In this document: one piece after another, positions 1 to 9,369 of the stretch | Position numbering within the stretch: position 1 is the stretch's first letter | Layout: every line of letters starts with the position of its first letter | From: Rhodospirillales bacterium BBD 1991-14 | Lineage (GTDB): Bacteria; Pseudomonadota; Alphaproteobacteria; Kiloniellales; Kiloniellaceae | Assembly: GCA_001657395.1 (NCBI GenBank) | Contig: LYSY01000001.1 | Location: 744,001 to 808,000 of the forward strand | Direction: 5' to 3' | Length of the DNA: 64,000 nt | Program-made: the position numbers and the translations under genes | Notes under the pieces: model-generated | Seen by the model: only the letters and a program-made list of their open reading frames with translations | What the model was told of the DNA's origin: nothing | Database searches by the model: none

Positions 1-383
1 CCGACGCAGACGATGGGAACCAGACCGGCGGCCAGTGCCGCCTCGGCCTTCGCCCGCACCAGGGCGTTGTCCTCGCCGTGGTCGGCCCGCCGCTCGGAAT
101 GGCCGAGAACGACGTATCCGCAGCCGAGATCGCGGAGCATGCCTGCCGAAACATCGCCGGTGTGGGCGCCCGCCGCGGCCGTATGGCAGTCCTGCCCGCC
201 AAGCCGCACGACGCCCTGGCCGAGGGCATCAGCGACAGCGGAAAGATGCACGAACGGCGGGCAGACCAGCAGCTCGCAGGGCAGAGCGCGCCCGTCCACA
301 CCGCTGAGCACCTCCTGCGCCAGGGACCGGGCCTCGGCCAGCGTGCCGTTCATCTTCCAGTTTCCAGCGATCAGCGGCGTCAT
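1..383 (-). CDS. tpiA: Triosephosphate isomerase (N-terminal part; cut by the window edge)
   Basis: Interconverts dihydroxyacetone phosphate and glyceraldehyde 3-phosphate in glycolysis and gluconeogenesis (cytoplasm). Read on minus, the protein begins MTPLIAGNWKMNG, the classic TIM start with the phosphate-binding Asn8 and catalytic Lys10. The electrophile His95 lies in LGHSERR, the canonical position. About 127 of roughly 250 residues are in the window; the catalytic Glu and the phosphate-gripping loop lie outside. The ATG at 383 is chosen because it gives the family N-terminus directly. The gene is divergent from ppiD. The identification is secure although the gene is partial. Confidence 0.95.
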   Translation of the reverse strand, partial: MTPLIAGNWKMNGTLAEARSLAQEVLSGVDGRALPCELLVCPPFVHLSAVADALGQGVVRLGGQDCHTAAAGAHTGDVSAGMLRDLGCGYVVLGHSERRADHGEDNALVRAKAEAALAAGLVPIVCV

Positions 384-671
384 TCCCCAAGGCCCCCATT
401 CCACGGTTGTGTGCTTTTTTGCGGGAGGTTGTCCTAACACAGGCGCTTGCGCCCGGCCAATCCCCGGGGGCAATCTCCGGTGGCCGATCCCCCGCAGCCG
501 GCGGCGGCTGCCGGGCGGCTGCATGCCACCGCCGCCCCCGCCACCTCAAGTGTCTGAGAAGAACCGGATTTGCCTGTTGCCCGCCTGGGGGCGGGTTTCT
601 AAACTGCCGCCGCTTTCACAGCCGCCGAAACCCGAGCATAAGGCCCCCAACGGAAGACCCAGGCGCAAGCG
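384..671. other. Intergenic region between divergent tpiA and ppiD
   Basis: This 288-bp spacer should carry the promoters of both flanking genes. A GC-rich hairpin (CCCGCC 580-585, loop TGGG, GGCGGG 590-595, then TTTCT) lies about 75 nt before ppiD. It resembles a weak terminator or a leader structure on the plus strand. I see no convincing -35/-10 pair and no RNA gene. Confidence 0.4.
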
Positions 672-2558
672 ATGAAAAACCAGAAGCTTATCGTCAAGAT
701 CGTGATGTTCCCCCTGTTCGCACTGCTGATCCTCAGCTTTGCGGTCTGGGGCATCGGCGACATCTTCCGGCCCCAGGGCCACAACCAGAGCGTCGCGGCG
801 GTGGGCGACACGCTGATCGACCAGCGCAGCTTCAGCCAGGAGTTGTCACGCGAGATCGCCACCATGAGTCAGCGCTTCGGGACTCAGCTCACCCCCGAAC
901 AGGCGCGGGCCTTCGGCATTCCGCAGCAGGTGCTCAACCGCATGATCAGCCGGGCGCTGCTCGACGAAGCGGCGAACGAACTGGGCCTGATGATCACCGA
1001 AGAGCAGATGCGGTCGCAGATCCTGGACAACCCCACCTTCCAGGGCCCGACCGGCGGCTTCGACCGCAACCGCTTTGCCCAGGCGCTCCAGTTCAGCGGC
1101 ATGAGCGAGGCGCAGTTTCTGGCCATCCTGTCCGGCGACACCAAGCGCCAGCAACTGACCCAGGCGGTGACGGAGGCGGCGGTCGCGCCGCAGAGCATCA
1201 CCGAACGCCTCTTCGCCTACCGTGAGGAGCGGCGAACGGCCGACTACCTCGTCATCCCGAATGACAGCCTGGGAGAGCCGGGCGAGCCCGACGGCGCGGC
1301 GGTCCAGGAAACCTACGAAAGCGCTTCGGGCAGCTTCATGACGCCGGATTACAAGGAGATCACCCTGGTGCATCTGCGCGTCGCCGACGCCATGGACGGG
1401 ATTGCGGTTTCCGAAGAGGTGTTGCTGGAAGAATTCGAATCGCGCCGTGACGAGCTTTCCCAGCCCGAGCGGCGGGACGTGGTCCAGGCCGTGCTGCCGG
1501 ACGAAGCCGCGGCCCAGGCTCTGGCCGATCGGCTTTCCGAGGGGGCTGACTTTGCCGCGGCGGCTGAGGCCGCGACCGGCCGGGCTCCGGTTTCCCTGGG
1601 CTTCATTCCGCAATCGGCTCTGCCGGCCGAACTCGGCGGGCCGGTCTTCGACCTGGAGCCCGGCATGCCGAGCGCGCCGCTCCAGAGCCCGCTCGGCTGG
1701 CACGTCGTGGTCGTCAACGAGGTTGAAGAGGGCCAGGAGGCCGAGCTCGAAGACCTGCGTGGCCAGCTCAGCGAGCAGATCGCCCAGGCGCAGGCGATCG
1801 ACCTCGTCATCGAGCAGGCCAACCGCTATGACGAGGCCATTGCCGGCGGCATCGCCATCGAAGACGCAGCTGCGACCCTTGGGATCGAGGCGCGCCGGAT
1901 TGATGCCATCGACAGCCAGGGCCGCGACGCCGCTGGCAGCCTGGTCGAGAGACTGCCCGCCCTCGACGAGTTCCTCGAGCTCCTCCGCACCACGGCCATC
2001 GGCGACACCAGCCTGCTGACAGAGACCCTGGACGGCGATTACTTCATTCTGCGTGTCGACGGTGAAATCCCGGCGGAGCTGCGCCCGCTGGAAGACGTTC
2101 GCGACGACGTCATCAGCCTCTGGAAAGCGCGCGAGCGCGGCCGCATGGGCCAGGAAAAGGCCGAGGCGGTGGCCGATCGGCTGCGCAACGGCGAGGACTT
2201 CGCCGCCGTGGCGGAGGCCGAGGGGCTGCCGGTGCAGCGGACCGAAGCCATCACCCGCTTCGAAACCGACCCCGCGCGCACGCCTGCGCCCGCGCTCTCC
2301 CAGCAGCTCTTCGAGGTCGCGGAGGGCGACGTCACCCTGGTCCCGATGCCGGGAAGCCAGATCGTTGCGCGTCTCGTTGAGGTCCAGGGCGCGGAAGCAG
2401 AAGGTCAGGACGCGCGTCTGGAACAGCTCTCCAACCAGCTTGCCGGGTCGATCCGCGACGACATTTTTCAGCAGTTCCTGGCATCGCTGGAGAGCGAGCT
2501 GGACGTCACGGTCAACCAGCGCCTGATCGACGAGACGCTCACCGGCGCTGCCTATTAG
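672..2558 (+). CDS. ppiD: PpiD/SurA-type peptidylprolyl isomerase, membrane-anchored periplasmic chaperone
   Basis: The 628-residue protein has a short cytoplasmic start, one membrane anchor (about residues 9-31, LIVKIVMFPLFALLILSFAVWG) and a large periplasmic part. It matches PpiD-like foldases in length and layout. A SurA_N-like helical region covers roughly 35-200. A parvulin (rotamase) domain lies around 265-365 (GFIPQSALPAELGGPVF, then SPLGWHVVVV), followed by a long helical C-terminus. PpiD assists folding of proteins leaving the Sec translocon. The start ATG leads straight into the anchor. trpE follows after 8 bp, so the two are probably co-transcribed, an arrangement common in Alphaproteobacteria. 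The catalytic quality of the parvulin domain is not judged here; in some PpiD proteins it is inactive. Confidence 0.9.
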   Translation: MKNQKLIVKIVMFPLFALLILSFAVWGIGDIFRPQGHNQSVAAVGDTLIDQRSFSQELSREIATMSQRFGTQLTPEQARAFGIPQQVLNRMISRALLDEAANELGLMITEEQMRSQILDNPTFQGPTGGFDRNRFAQALQFSGMSEAQFLAILSGDTKRQQLTQAVTEAAVAPQSITERLFAYREERRTADYLVIPNDSLGEPGEPDGAAVQETYESASGSFMTPDYKEITLVHLRVADAMDGIAVSEEVLLEEFESRRDELSQPERRDVVQAVLPDEAAAQALADRLSEGADFAAAAEAATGRAPVSLGFIPQSALPAELGGPVFDLEPGMPSAPLQSPLGWHVVVVNEVEEGQEAELEDLRGQLSEQIAQAQAIDLVIEQANRYDEAIAGGIAIEDAAATLGIEARRIDAIDSQGRDAAGSLVERLPALDEFLELLRTTAIGDTSLLTETLDGDYFILRVDGEIPAELRPLEDVRDDVISLWKARERGRMGQEKAEAVADRLRNGEDFAAVAEAEGLPVQRTEAITRFETDPARTPAPALSQQLFEVAEGDVTLVPMPGSQIVARLVEVQGAEAEGQDARLEQLSNQLAGSIRDDIFQQFLASLESELDVTVNQRLIDETLTGAAY

Positions 2559-2566
2559 ACCGCGCC

Positions 2567-4078
<1,512 letters not shown>

Positions 4079-4116
4079 CGCAACCGATAACCGGCCTGCT
4101 TGTGAAAGGGTCTGTC

Positions 4117-4767
4117 ATGGCCGATCTGACGCTCTGGGGAAGGATCTCCTCCTGCAACGTGCAGAAGGCGGTCTGGGTGCTTGAGGAGTTGGGTCTTCCC
4201 TATCAGCGGATCGATGCCGGGGGTCAGTTCGGCGGGCTCGACGATCCGGCCTACCGCGCCATGAACCCGCACGGCAAGGTGCCGACCCTGCGCGACGGCG
4301 ACACGGTGGTCTGGGAGAGCGATGCGATCATCCGCTACCTGGCCGCCCGTTATGGTGACGGCGGCCTCTGGCCGGCGGACCCGGCGCAGCGGGCTGCTGC
4401 CGATCAATGGCTGGCCTGGGCCAACGCCACGCTCTACCGCGATTGGATCGACCTCTTCTGGATGTGCGTGCGCACGCCCGAAGAAGACCAGGATGCCGTG
4501 GGTATAGAGGCCCGGCGCACACGCACCGCCGAGCGGCTAGCGCTCTTGGATCGGGAACTTGCCCGGCGTCCCTGGCTTGCCGGTGCGGACTTCAGCCTGG
4601 CCGACGTCGGCGCCGGCATGACCCTCTACCGCTGGTACCACATGCCGATCGAACGCCCGAAGCTGCCGAATCTGGCCGCTTGGTACGAACGGCTGCGGGC
4701 GCGGCCGGCCTACGTCACGGCCGTCTGCATCCCCTTCGACGATCTGGCGGGCCGGCTAGCCTATTGA
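4117..4767 (+). CDS. Glutathione S-transferase family protein
   Basis: The 216-residue protein has the two-domain GST layout. A thioredoxin-like N-terminal half (about 1-80; ISSCNVQKAVWVLEELGLPY, the cis-Pro region NPHGKVPTLRDGD, and the ESDAIIRYLA motif that contacts the glutathione gamma-glutamyl group) precedes an all-helical C-terminal half. The likely catalytic residue is Ser or Cys in the first turn (SSCN). An upstream GTG (4102) is in frame, but the ATG at 4117 has a GAAAGGG ribosome site at proper spacing. The substrate cannot be told from sequence. It starts 38 bp after trpE and may be read through from it. It belongs to the accessory insert between trpE and trpG. Confidence 0.85.
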   Translation: MADLTLWGRISSCNVQKAVWVLEELGLPYQRIDAGGQFGGLDDPAYRAMNPHGKVPTLRDGDTVVWESDAIIRYLAARYGDGGLWPADPAQRAAADQWLAWANATLYRDWIDLFWMCVRTPEEDQDAVGIEARRTRTAERLALLDRELARRPWLAGADFSLADVGAGMTLYRWYHMPIERPKLPNLAAWYERLRARPAYVTAVCIPFDDLAGRLAY

Positions 4768-4804
4768 TTGCGTTCATATAATCGTAACGTTCTGTGGATT
4801 TTTC

Positions 4805-4834
4805 TTGCCGCCTGCCGCGAATCAGGGCGATAGT
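4805..4834 (+). promoter_or_regulatory. Candidate sigma-70-type promoter for the small ORF
   Basis: TTGCCG (4805-4810), 18 bp, GATAGT (4829-4834). Each hexamer matches the consensus at four of six bases. Starting near 4841, the transcript would have a roughly 30-nt leader ending in the strong ribosome site and would stop at the terminator at 5005-5036. A perfect TATAAT at 4777-4782 lacks a spaced -35 partner. Confidence 0.35.
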
Positions 4835-4856
4835 CGAAGTCCTGTTTCAACAGCTG

Positions 4857-4870
4857 AAAGGAGGTGATCC
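4857..4870 (+). promoter_or_regulatory. Full-length Shine-Dalgarno sequence AAAGGAGGTGATCC
   Basis: These 14 bases are the exact complement of the conserved 16S rRNA 3' end (GGATCACCTCCTTT). The core GGAGG is 7 nt from the ATG at 4872. No other gene in the window has anything comparable; most show only 4-6 matching bases. Confidence 0.75.
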
Positions 4871-4871
4871 A

Positions 4872-4952
4872 ATGTCTCATGAGATTTCGGTGAAGTCTGA
4901 AGGCCTTGGATGTTCATGGGGTTTGACGGAGCAGCCTTCGTCCGACACATGA
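4872..4952 (+). CDS. Small ORF of 26 codons with perfect ribosome site; unknown function
   Basis: It encodes a 26-residue peptide starting MSHEISVKSEGLGCSW and ending SSDT, with one Cys and one Trp and no signal or membrane segment. I do not recognise a family. Support for translation is the 14-base Shine-Dalgarno match immediately upstream and the compact transcription unit around it (candidate promoter 4805-4834, terminator 5005-5036). A hairpin (GACGGAG 4925-4931 with CTTCGTC 4936-4942) lies inside its 3' part. It could be a leader peptide, a free small protein, or an RNA whose ORF is incidental. It is not positioned to attenuate a downstream gene, because the next gene is on the opposite strand. 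Confidence 0.5.
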   Translation: MSHEISVKSEGLGCSWGLTEQPSSDT

Positions 4953-4964
4953 CACCTTCGGAGC

Positions 4965-4984
4965 GGGACCCCGTTTCGGGGCCC
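4965..4984 (+). other. GC-rich hairpin between the small ORF and the terminator
   Basis: GGG-A-CCCCG (4965-4973), loop TTT, CGGGG-CCC (4977-4984). The stem has one bulged A and no T-tract follows. It may protect the 3' end or alternate with other structures in the short transcript. Confidence 0.4.
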
Positions 4985-5004
4985 TAAGACTCACCAGCTC
5001 ATGG

Positions 5005-5036
5005 GGGGCCGCAGCGATGCGGCCCCTTTCATTTTT
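5005..5036 (+). terminator. Rho-independent terminator of the small-ORF transcript
   Basis: Perfect 9-bp stem GGGGCCGCA (5005-5013), loop GCGA, TGCGGCCCC (5018-5026), then TTTCATTTTT. The T-tract is on the plus-strand side only, so it does not serve the kinase gene that ends at 5100 on minus. Confidence 0.85.
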
Positions 5037-5099
5037 GCCTCCGGCTGGCGGGTCATGCAGGAGAGTGGAACCGGCCCTCTACCAGGCTCTGCAAACAGG

Positions 5100-6602
5100 C
5101 TAGGCCAGACGCTTCTGGCGGATCGCGCGCTCCGGCGGGAAGCTCACCGTCACCGTCGTGCCCTCGCCGAGTGCGCTCTCGATCGTCATGGCGCCGCCAA
5201 ACAGCTTCATGAAGTTGTCGCAGAGATGCAGGCCGAGGCCCGTGCCCTTGTGCTCGCGGGCGCGTGGATTGTGGGCCTGTTCGAAGGGCTTGAGGGCTTT
5301 CTTGACGCCCTCGCTGGTCATGCCGATCCCGTTGTCCGCAACACTGAGAAAAACGCAGTCGCTGTCATCGCACCAGGACTTCACCTGGATCAGACCGCCT
5401 TCGGGCGTGAACTTGACCGCATTCGACAGCAGGTTGTTCAGGATCTGCGTCAGCACCCTCTCGTCGCCTCTGAGGACGGGCACCTTCCCGTCGACCTCCG
5501 CTTTCAGCCGGTGGCCGGCGGCCTCGGCGCCGGCGGCGACCTGGCGGATGCAGCTTTCGATGAGGGCGCGCATGTCGACCGGCTCTTCCACCAGCTCGTA
5601 CTTGCCCGCCTCGACCTTTGAAATGTCGAGCAGGTCGTTGATGAGGCTGATCAGCAGCGATCCGCTGTGGTGGATGTCTTCGATGTATTCGTCATAGCGC
5701 GGGTCGCCCAGCGGGCCGAAGGCATGGGCGCGCATCATTTCACTGAAGCCCAGGATGGCATTCAGCGGGGTGCGCAGGTCGTGGCTCATGTTGGCCAGGA
5801 ACTCGGTTTTGGCCCGGTTCGCCTCGACCGCCTGCTGGCGTGCGCTCTCCAGCTCCGCCGTCCGCTCGGTGACGCGCTGTTCCAGATTGGCGTTGGCACG
5901 GCGCAGTTCCCGCTCCACCTGCTCGACGCGCAAGCCCTTTTGCCGCAGCCGCTCCAGGGCCTCGGCCATCCGGCTGACCTCATCGTCGCGGCCGCGCTCG
6001 GGAACCGGCGTGTCGAAGGCCCCCTCGCCGATCCGGATCATCGCTGCCGTGACCCGCGACAGCGGACCTGAAATCAGGTTTACCCCCAGAAAGACCACAA
6101 CGGCTGTGATCACCGCCAGGGTGGCCGCGGTGGTCGCATCGTGGCGAACCACACTCCAGACGGTTGAAGAGACGCCGGCGGTCGAAACCCAGAGAAAAAG
6201 CGTTCCGACCCGTTCGCCGCCCTCAGCCGTGATGGTGCGGTCGAAGACCAGATAGTCGCCCGCGACCTGCGGATCGAACGTATCCACCAGCACTTCGGCC
6301 AGTTTCTCACCCTGATTGTCGAAGACGCGGGCGCCGGTGATCGCGCCGGTGGCCGCCAGACGGTCCAGACGCTGCTGAACCATTTCGTAGTCATAGTCCC
6401 ACAGGGGATCCGAGAGGGTGTCGCCGAAGACGCTGGTAAGGACCTGAGATTCCGCCTTCAGGTCATTGAGCTGTCGCGTTGCCTGATCGCGGCCCGACAA
6501 TGCCGTGCCCAGCATCGACACCAGGACCACTGTCGCCAGCACCGTTACCACGATCCGGTTCCGGATCGAATTGCCCGGAAGTTTCAGACGCTTGAGCTGC
6601 AT
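5100..6602 (-). CDS. Orphan membrane sensor histidine kinase (HAMP-HisKA-HATPase)
   Basis: The 500-residue inner-membrane kinase has a TM segment at about 17-36, a periplasmic sensor of about 120 residues, a second TM at about 158-178, a HAMP linker (about 179-225) and a short coiled coil. The HisKA box FLANMSHDLRTPLNA puts the phosphoacceptor at His274. The ATPase domain has its N-box at about 385-400, DNGIGM at 423-428 and GTGLGL at 453-458. All catalytic motifs are intact. It has no receiver domain and no response regulator lies within the window, so its target is unlinked. It is divergent from a solute-binding protein gene (start 6839), which could be a ligand partner or a target; that link is inference. 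The sensor region is not one I recognise. Confidence 0.88.
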   Translation of the reverse strand: MQLKRLKLPGNSIRNRIVVTVLATVVLVSMLGTALSGRDQATRQLNDLKAESQVLTSVFGDTLSDPLWDYDYEMVQQRLDRLAATGAITGARVFDNQGEKLAEVLVDTFDPQVAGDYLVFDRTITAEGGERVGTLFLWVSTAGVSSTVWSVVRHDATTAATLAVITAVVVFLGVNLISGPLSRVTAAMIRIGEGAFDTPVPERGRDDEVSRMAEALERLRQKGLRVEQVERELRRANANLEQRVTERTAELESARQQAVEANRAKTEFLANMSHDLRTPLNAILGFSEMMRAHAFGPLGDPRYDEYIEDIHHSGSLLISLINDLLDISKVEAGKYELVEEPVDMRALIESCIRQVAAGAEAAGHRLKAEVDGKVPVLRGDERVLTQILNNLLSNAVKFTPEGGLIQVKSWCDDSDCVFLSVADNGIGMTSEGVKKALKPFEQAHNPRAREHKGTGLGLHLCDNFMKLFGGAMTIESALGEGTTVTVSFPPERAIRQKRLA

Positions 6603-6838
6603 GCTCTCGACGACGGCCTCAGACTTTCCCCTTATGGTACTGCGGTTTTGTCTTCATCTTTTCTTTACCACTGCACCCCTCGGGCAACGGTATCCGCCTT
6701 CTCTTAAGTAACCATTTACGCGTATCCCGTAGTTTCTAATCACGCCAGCGGTGTGTACTTGCCTTTACTCAACCCTGTAGAAGGGTCTGGAGCGAGCGCG
6801 CCAGCCGAAAGCAAGAGACGGTTACCTGGAGAGACATC
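6603..6838. other. Shared upstream region of the histidine kinase and solute-binding protein genes
   Basis: This 236-bp divergent intergenic region is noticeably more AT-rich than its surroundings (for example around 6640-6740). It ends in the ribosome site CCTGGAGAG for the gene at 6839. I see no clear operator dyad or unambiguous -35/-10 pair. Confidence 0.4.
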
Positions 6839-7582
6839 ATGACGCGGATGACCAATGCCCTTGCCGCAGTTGCTTTGCTCTCAGCCTGTGTTCTCAGCCC
6901 AAGCCTGTCTGGCGGCAGCGAGGCCAAGGCCACCGAAGTTCTTCAACTGACGACCGAGCAGTACGCCCCCTTCAACTTCGAACAGGACGGCGACATCGCC
7001 GGGCTTGGCGCCGATCAGGTCCGGGAGATCATGCGCAGGACCGGTATCGCCTACGAGATGACGCTGTTGCCCTGGTCGCGGGCGATCGGCCTGGCCGGCA
7101 GCCAGCCGATGACCTGCGTCTTCACGACCGCCCACACCGTGGACCGCGATCAGCGCTTCAAATGGGTGGAGCCCCTGCTGCTCGAGCGCACGCTTCTGAT
7201 CCGCGCCGCCGGGTCGGGCATCGACCCCCAGGACGTCGAGAGCGCGACAGGCTATCGCACCGGCACGCAGACCGGCGACTACACCGTGGAGCTGCTGCGC
7301 AACGCCGGTTTCAACGATATCGATCTGGCGCGCGATCTGGATCTCACCCTACGCAAGCTCCTGAACGGCCGGGTGGATCTCATGGCGGTCTCGGAATCCT
7401 ACTTCCACCAGCTCAAGCGTACGGGCGTTCCTGTGGAGGACGTCGCCGTGCTCTACGAGCAGGTCTTCTCCATCGCCTGCTCGCCGCAGACCCCCGATGA
7501 CATCGTTGAGCGCATGCAGGCGGCCCTCACCGCCATGATCGAAGACGGCACCCAGGCGGAAATCCACTCCCGCTATAACTAA
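6839..7582 (+). CDS. Periplasmic solute-binding protein, family 3 (amino-acid-binding-like)
   Basis: The 247-residue protein has an export signal. LLSAC at residues 13-17 fits a lipobox, so it may be a lipoprotein; otherwise signal peptidase I would cut near residue 31. The mature part has the SBP_bac_3 pattern: TTEQYAPFNFEQDG at the start, GLGADQVREIMRRTG, YEMTLLPWSRAIGL, then GYRTGTQTGDYTVELL and LLNGRVDLMAVSES. No permease or ATPase gene is near, so it may be a stand-alone sensor component, possibly for the divergent kinase at 6602, or share a transporter encoded elsewhere. The ligand is unknown. GGAGAG 8 nt upstream supports the ATG. Confidence 0.85.
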   Translation: MTRMTNALAAVALLSACVLSPSLSGGSEAKATEVLQLTTEQYAPFNFEQDGDIAGLGADQVREIMRRTGIAYEMTLLPWSRAIGLAGSQPMTCVFTTAHTVDRDQRFKWVEPLLLERTLLIRAAGSGIDPQDVESATGYRTGTQTGDYTVELLRNAGFNDIDLARDLDLTLRKLLNGRVDLMAVSESYFHQLKRTGVPVEDVAVLYEQVFSIACSPQTPDDIVERMQAALTAMIEDGTQAEIHSRYN

Positions 7583-7597
7583 GCGGGGGCAAATGAG

Positions 7598-7620
7598 GCG
7601 GCGGCGTCAGCCGTCGCCGC
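7598..7620. terminator. GC-rich hairpin between convergent genes
   Basis: GCGGCGGCG (7598-7606), loop TCAGC, CGTCGCCGC (7612-7620), with one G-T pair. It lies between the binding-protein stop (7582) and overlaps the stop of the deacetylase gene (7607). It has no T-tract, so termination is only a possibility. Confidence 0.3.
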
Positions 7621-8758
7621 TGCCGGCGAGTGCCAACCGATGACGCACCACCGCTGAGATCGGCACCAGGTCGAAGCCCCGGGCCCGCATCTCCGGAATC
7701 CAGGCCATGAGTGCCTCAACCGTCGCCGGATGGGGATGGCCGATGCCCACGGCATAGCCGCGGTCCCGTGCGATCTGCTCAAGCAGCGCAAGCTGCCGTT
7801 CGATCGCCAGGCGGTTTTTCGGCTCGTTGTCCAGAAAGACGTCCCGCTCCGCGAAGGGCACGCCGGCGCGCCGCGCTAGGCTGCCGGCCACGGACTCCTT
7901 GGCCGTCAGAGAGTCGAGAAACAGAAGCCCCCGCGCCTTCAATTCAGCCATCACCATGGCCATGCCTTCAGGCGAGGCGGTAAAGCTGCTGCCCATGTGA
8001 TTGTTGATCCCGACGTAGCCCTCGAAGCGATCGAGGCCCCAGGCCAGGCGCTGCGCCAGCTCCGCCGCCGGCAAGCCCTGGGCCAACACGTTGGGGCCCG
8101 GATCGATGGCGGGATTGCGCGGCTGCATAGGCACATGCAGCATCAGTTCGTGGCCCGCCGCCCTTGCCGCGGCGGTCATGTCAGGCAGTCCCTCGGCATA
8201 GGTCATGAAGGCAAGCGTCAGCGGCCCCGGGAGCCCAATGGCCCGGCGCGCGTTGCGCCGGTTGACCCCGATGTCGTCGAGAACGATGGCCACCATAGGG
8301 CGGCCCGTCTCGGGAACGGTCGCCACGGCGTGAAGCTGCCAGGCCGCCGGTTCGGCAAGGCCCTGGTCGCTGCTGAAAGCCGGCGGCAGTGCAGCGCTCT
8401 CATCGACATCCGCTTGTTCTTCCGCGCGTTCGACCGGCTCGTCCTCGGCGGCACGCTGGAACGCCGCCTCCAGCGCCTCCCGATCAACGGAATCTTCCCA
8501 GGCGGCCGGCGGCCTGCCGTCGGCCTGCGCAGCGGCCCCGCCCCGCTCCGGCGCCGGTGCGGCGTCCGCCGCTTGTTCGGTGAGCGGCGGTGTATCGCTG
8601 CCGGGCCCATGGCTGCCGAGGAGGCCGCTGCGGTCGAGGACCACGCCCGCGACCCCGCCGACCAGGATGCCAATGCACAGCAGGCCCGCCACGGCGGCGA
8701 CATTCCAGGCGGCGTCGCTCCGGCGGGCTTGGGACGGTTTCGAATCGTTTCGGACCAT
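7607..8758 (-). CDS. Divergent polysaccharide deacetylase family protein (YibQ/DUF610)
   Basis: The 383-residue protein has an N-terminal membrane anchor (about residues 19-42, AAVAGLLCIGILVGGVAGVVL), a low-complexity Ala/Glu/Asp-rich spacer (about 50-125) and a C-terminal NodB-like deacetylase fold. Expected motifs are present: VAIVLDDIG, HVPMQP, GINNHMGS with the metal-ligand His, LFLDSLT, and IGHPHP near the end. Relatives are exported or periplasmic and are often encoded beside cell-wall hydrolase genes (ctpA, envC), which are absent here. The substrate is not established. It is convergent with the binding-protein gene and 78 bp downstream of cueR on the same strand. Confidence 0.85.
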   Translation of the reverse strand: MVRNDSKPSQARRSDAAWNVAAVAGLLCIGILVGGVAGVVLDRSGLLGSHGPGSDTPPLTEQAADAAPAPERGGAAAQADGRPPAAWEDSVDREALEAAFQRAAEDEPVERAEEQADVDESAALPPAFSSDQGLAEPAAWQLHAVATVPETGRPMVAIVLDDIGVNRRNARRAIGLPGPLTLAFMTYAEGLPDMTAAARAAGHELMLHVPMQPRNPAIDPGPNVLAQGLPAAELAQRLAWGLDRFEGYVGINNHMGSSFTASPEGMAMVMAELKARGLLFLDSLTAKESVAGSLARRAGVPFAERDVFLDNEPKNRLAIERQLALLEQIARDRGYAVGIGHPHPATVEALMAWIPEMRARGFDLVPISAVVRHRLALAGSGDG

Positions 8759-8836
8759 GGCCGGCGGACCCTAACACGGCATGGTTAACGAAGCCCCCGG
8801 GTTAACGACGCTCTGGCCGAAGCGGGCCGGCCCGGG

Positions 8837-9241
8837 CTAGTCCGAACCCTCCCGGTTCCCTGCCAGGCCGTTCAGGATCGGACAGTCCGGCCGCTGGTCG
8901 CCGTGGCAGCGGCGCATGAGGTCCTTGAGGGTGGCCCTCATTTCGGTCAGTTCCGCGATCTTGCGGTCGATGTCGGCGACCCGGCGCCGGGCCAGCGCCT
9001 TCACCTCGGCGCTGCTCCGCGCGCGGTCCTGCCAGAGGGCGAGGAGGCTGCCCACGTCCTCGACCGAGAATCCCAGGCTGCGGGCCCGCTGGACGAAACG
9101 CAGCGTTTCGACATCGCTCTGGCTGTAGACGCGGTAGCCGGCCGCCGTCCGCTCTGCGGCGGTAATGAGCCCGACCGCCTCGTAGTAGCGGATGGTCTTC
9201 GCCGGCACACCGGACTGGCGGGCGGCAGCACCAATGTTCAT
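8837..9241 (-). CDS. cueR: CueR-type copper-responsive MerR regulator
   Basis: The 134-residue regulator has an N-terminal MerR winged helix (MNIGAAARQSGVPAKTIRYY), a dimerisation coiled coil, and a C-terminal metal loop with Cys112 and Cys120 (CHGDQRPDCPIL). These are the same positions as in E. coli CueR. Ser77, the residue linked to selectivity for +1 ions, is also present. CueR activates copA and other copper-export genes by twisting a promoter with a long spacer. No copper ATPase, chaperone or oxidase gene is in the window, so its main targets are elsewhere. The AGGAGG ribosome site is 5 nt before the ATG. A matching dyad lies 58 bp upstream. Confidence 0.85.
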   Translation of the reverse strand: MNIGAAARQSGVPAKTIRYYEAVGLITAAERTAAGYRVYSQSDVETLRFVQRARSLGFSVEDVGSLLALWQDRARSSAEVKALARRRVADIDRKIAELTEMRATLKDLMRRCHGDQRPDCPILNGLAGNREGSD

Positions 9242-9298
9242 GACAGCCTCCTGGCGGCTGGTTTCCGTCTGGCAGTATCACCGCCCATCGTAAGCAAT

Positions 9299-9317
9299 GC
9301 TTCCAGTGACTGGAAGC
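9299..9317. promoter_or_regulatory. MerR/CueR-type dyad operator
   Basis: GCTTCCAGTGACTGGAAGC is an 8-bp inverted repeat with a 3-bp centre, in the shape of CueR operators (CTTCC...GGAAG). It sits between cueR (start 9241) and trpG (start 9421). Autoregulation of cueR is the likeliest role; the hexamers flanking it are poor on both strands. Confidence 0.6.
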
Positions 9318-9340
9318 TGTGTTGGCGGCATCTGACTGCT

Positions 9341-9369
9341 TTCCGATGGCTCGGGCGACCTGCTATAAG
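9341..9369 (+). promoter_or_regulatory. Weak candidate promoter for trpG
   Basis: TTCCGA (9341-9346), 17 bp, TATAAG (9364-9369). The -10 is good and the -35 poor. It would give a roughly 45-nt leader for trpG. Confidence 0.3.

Noticed and set aside
4777-4782. Perfect TATAAT just after the GST gene
   Set aside because: There is no acceptable -35 hexamer at 15-19 bp; the nearby TTGATT is only 7 bp away.
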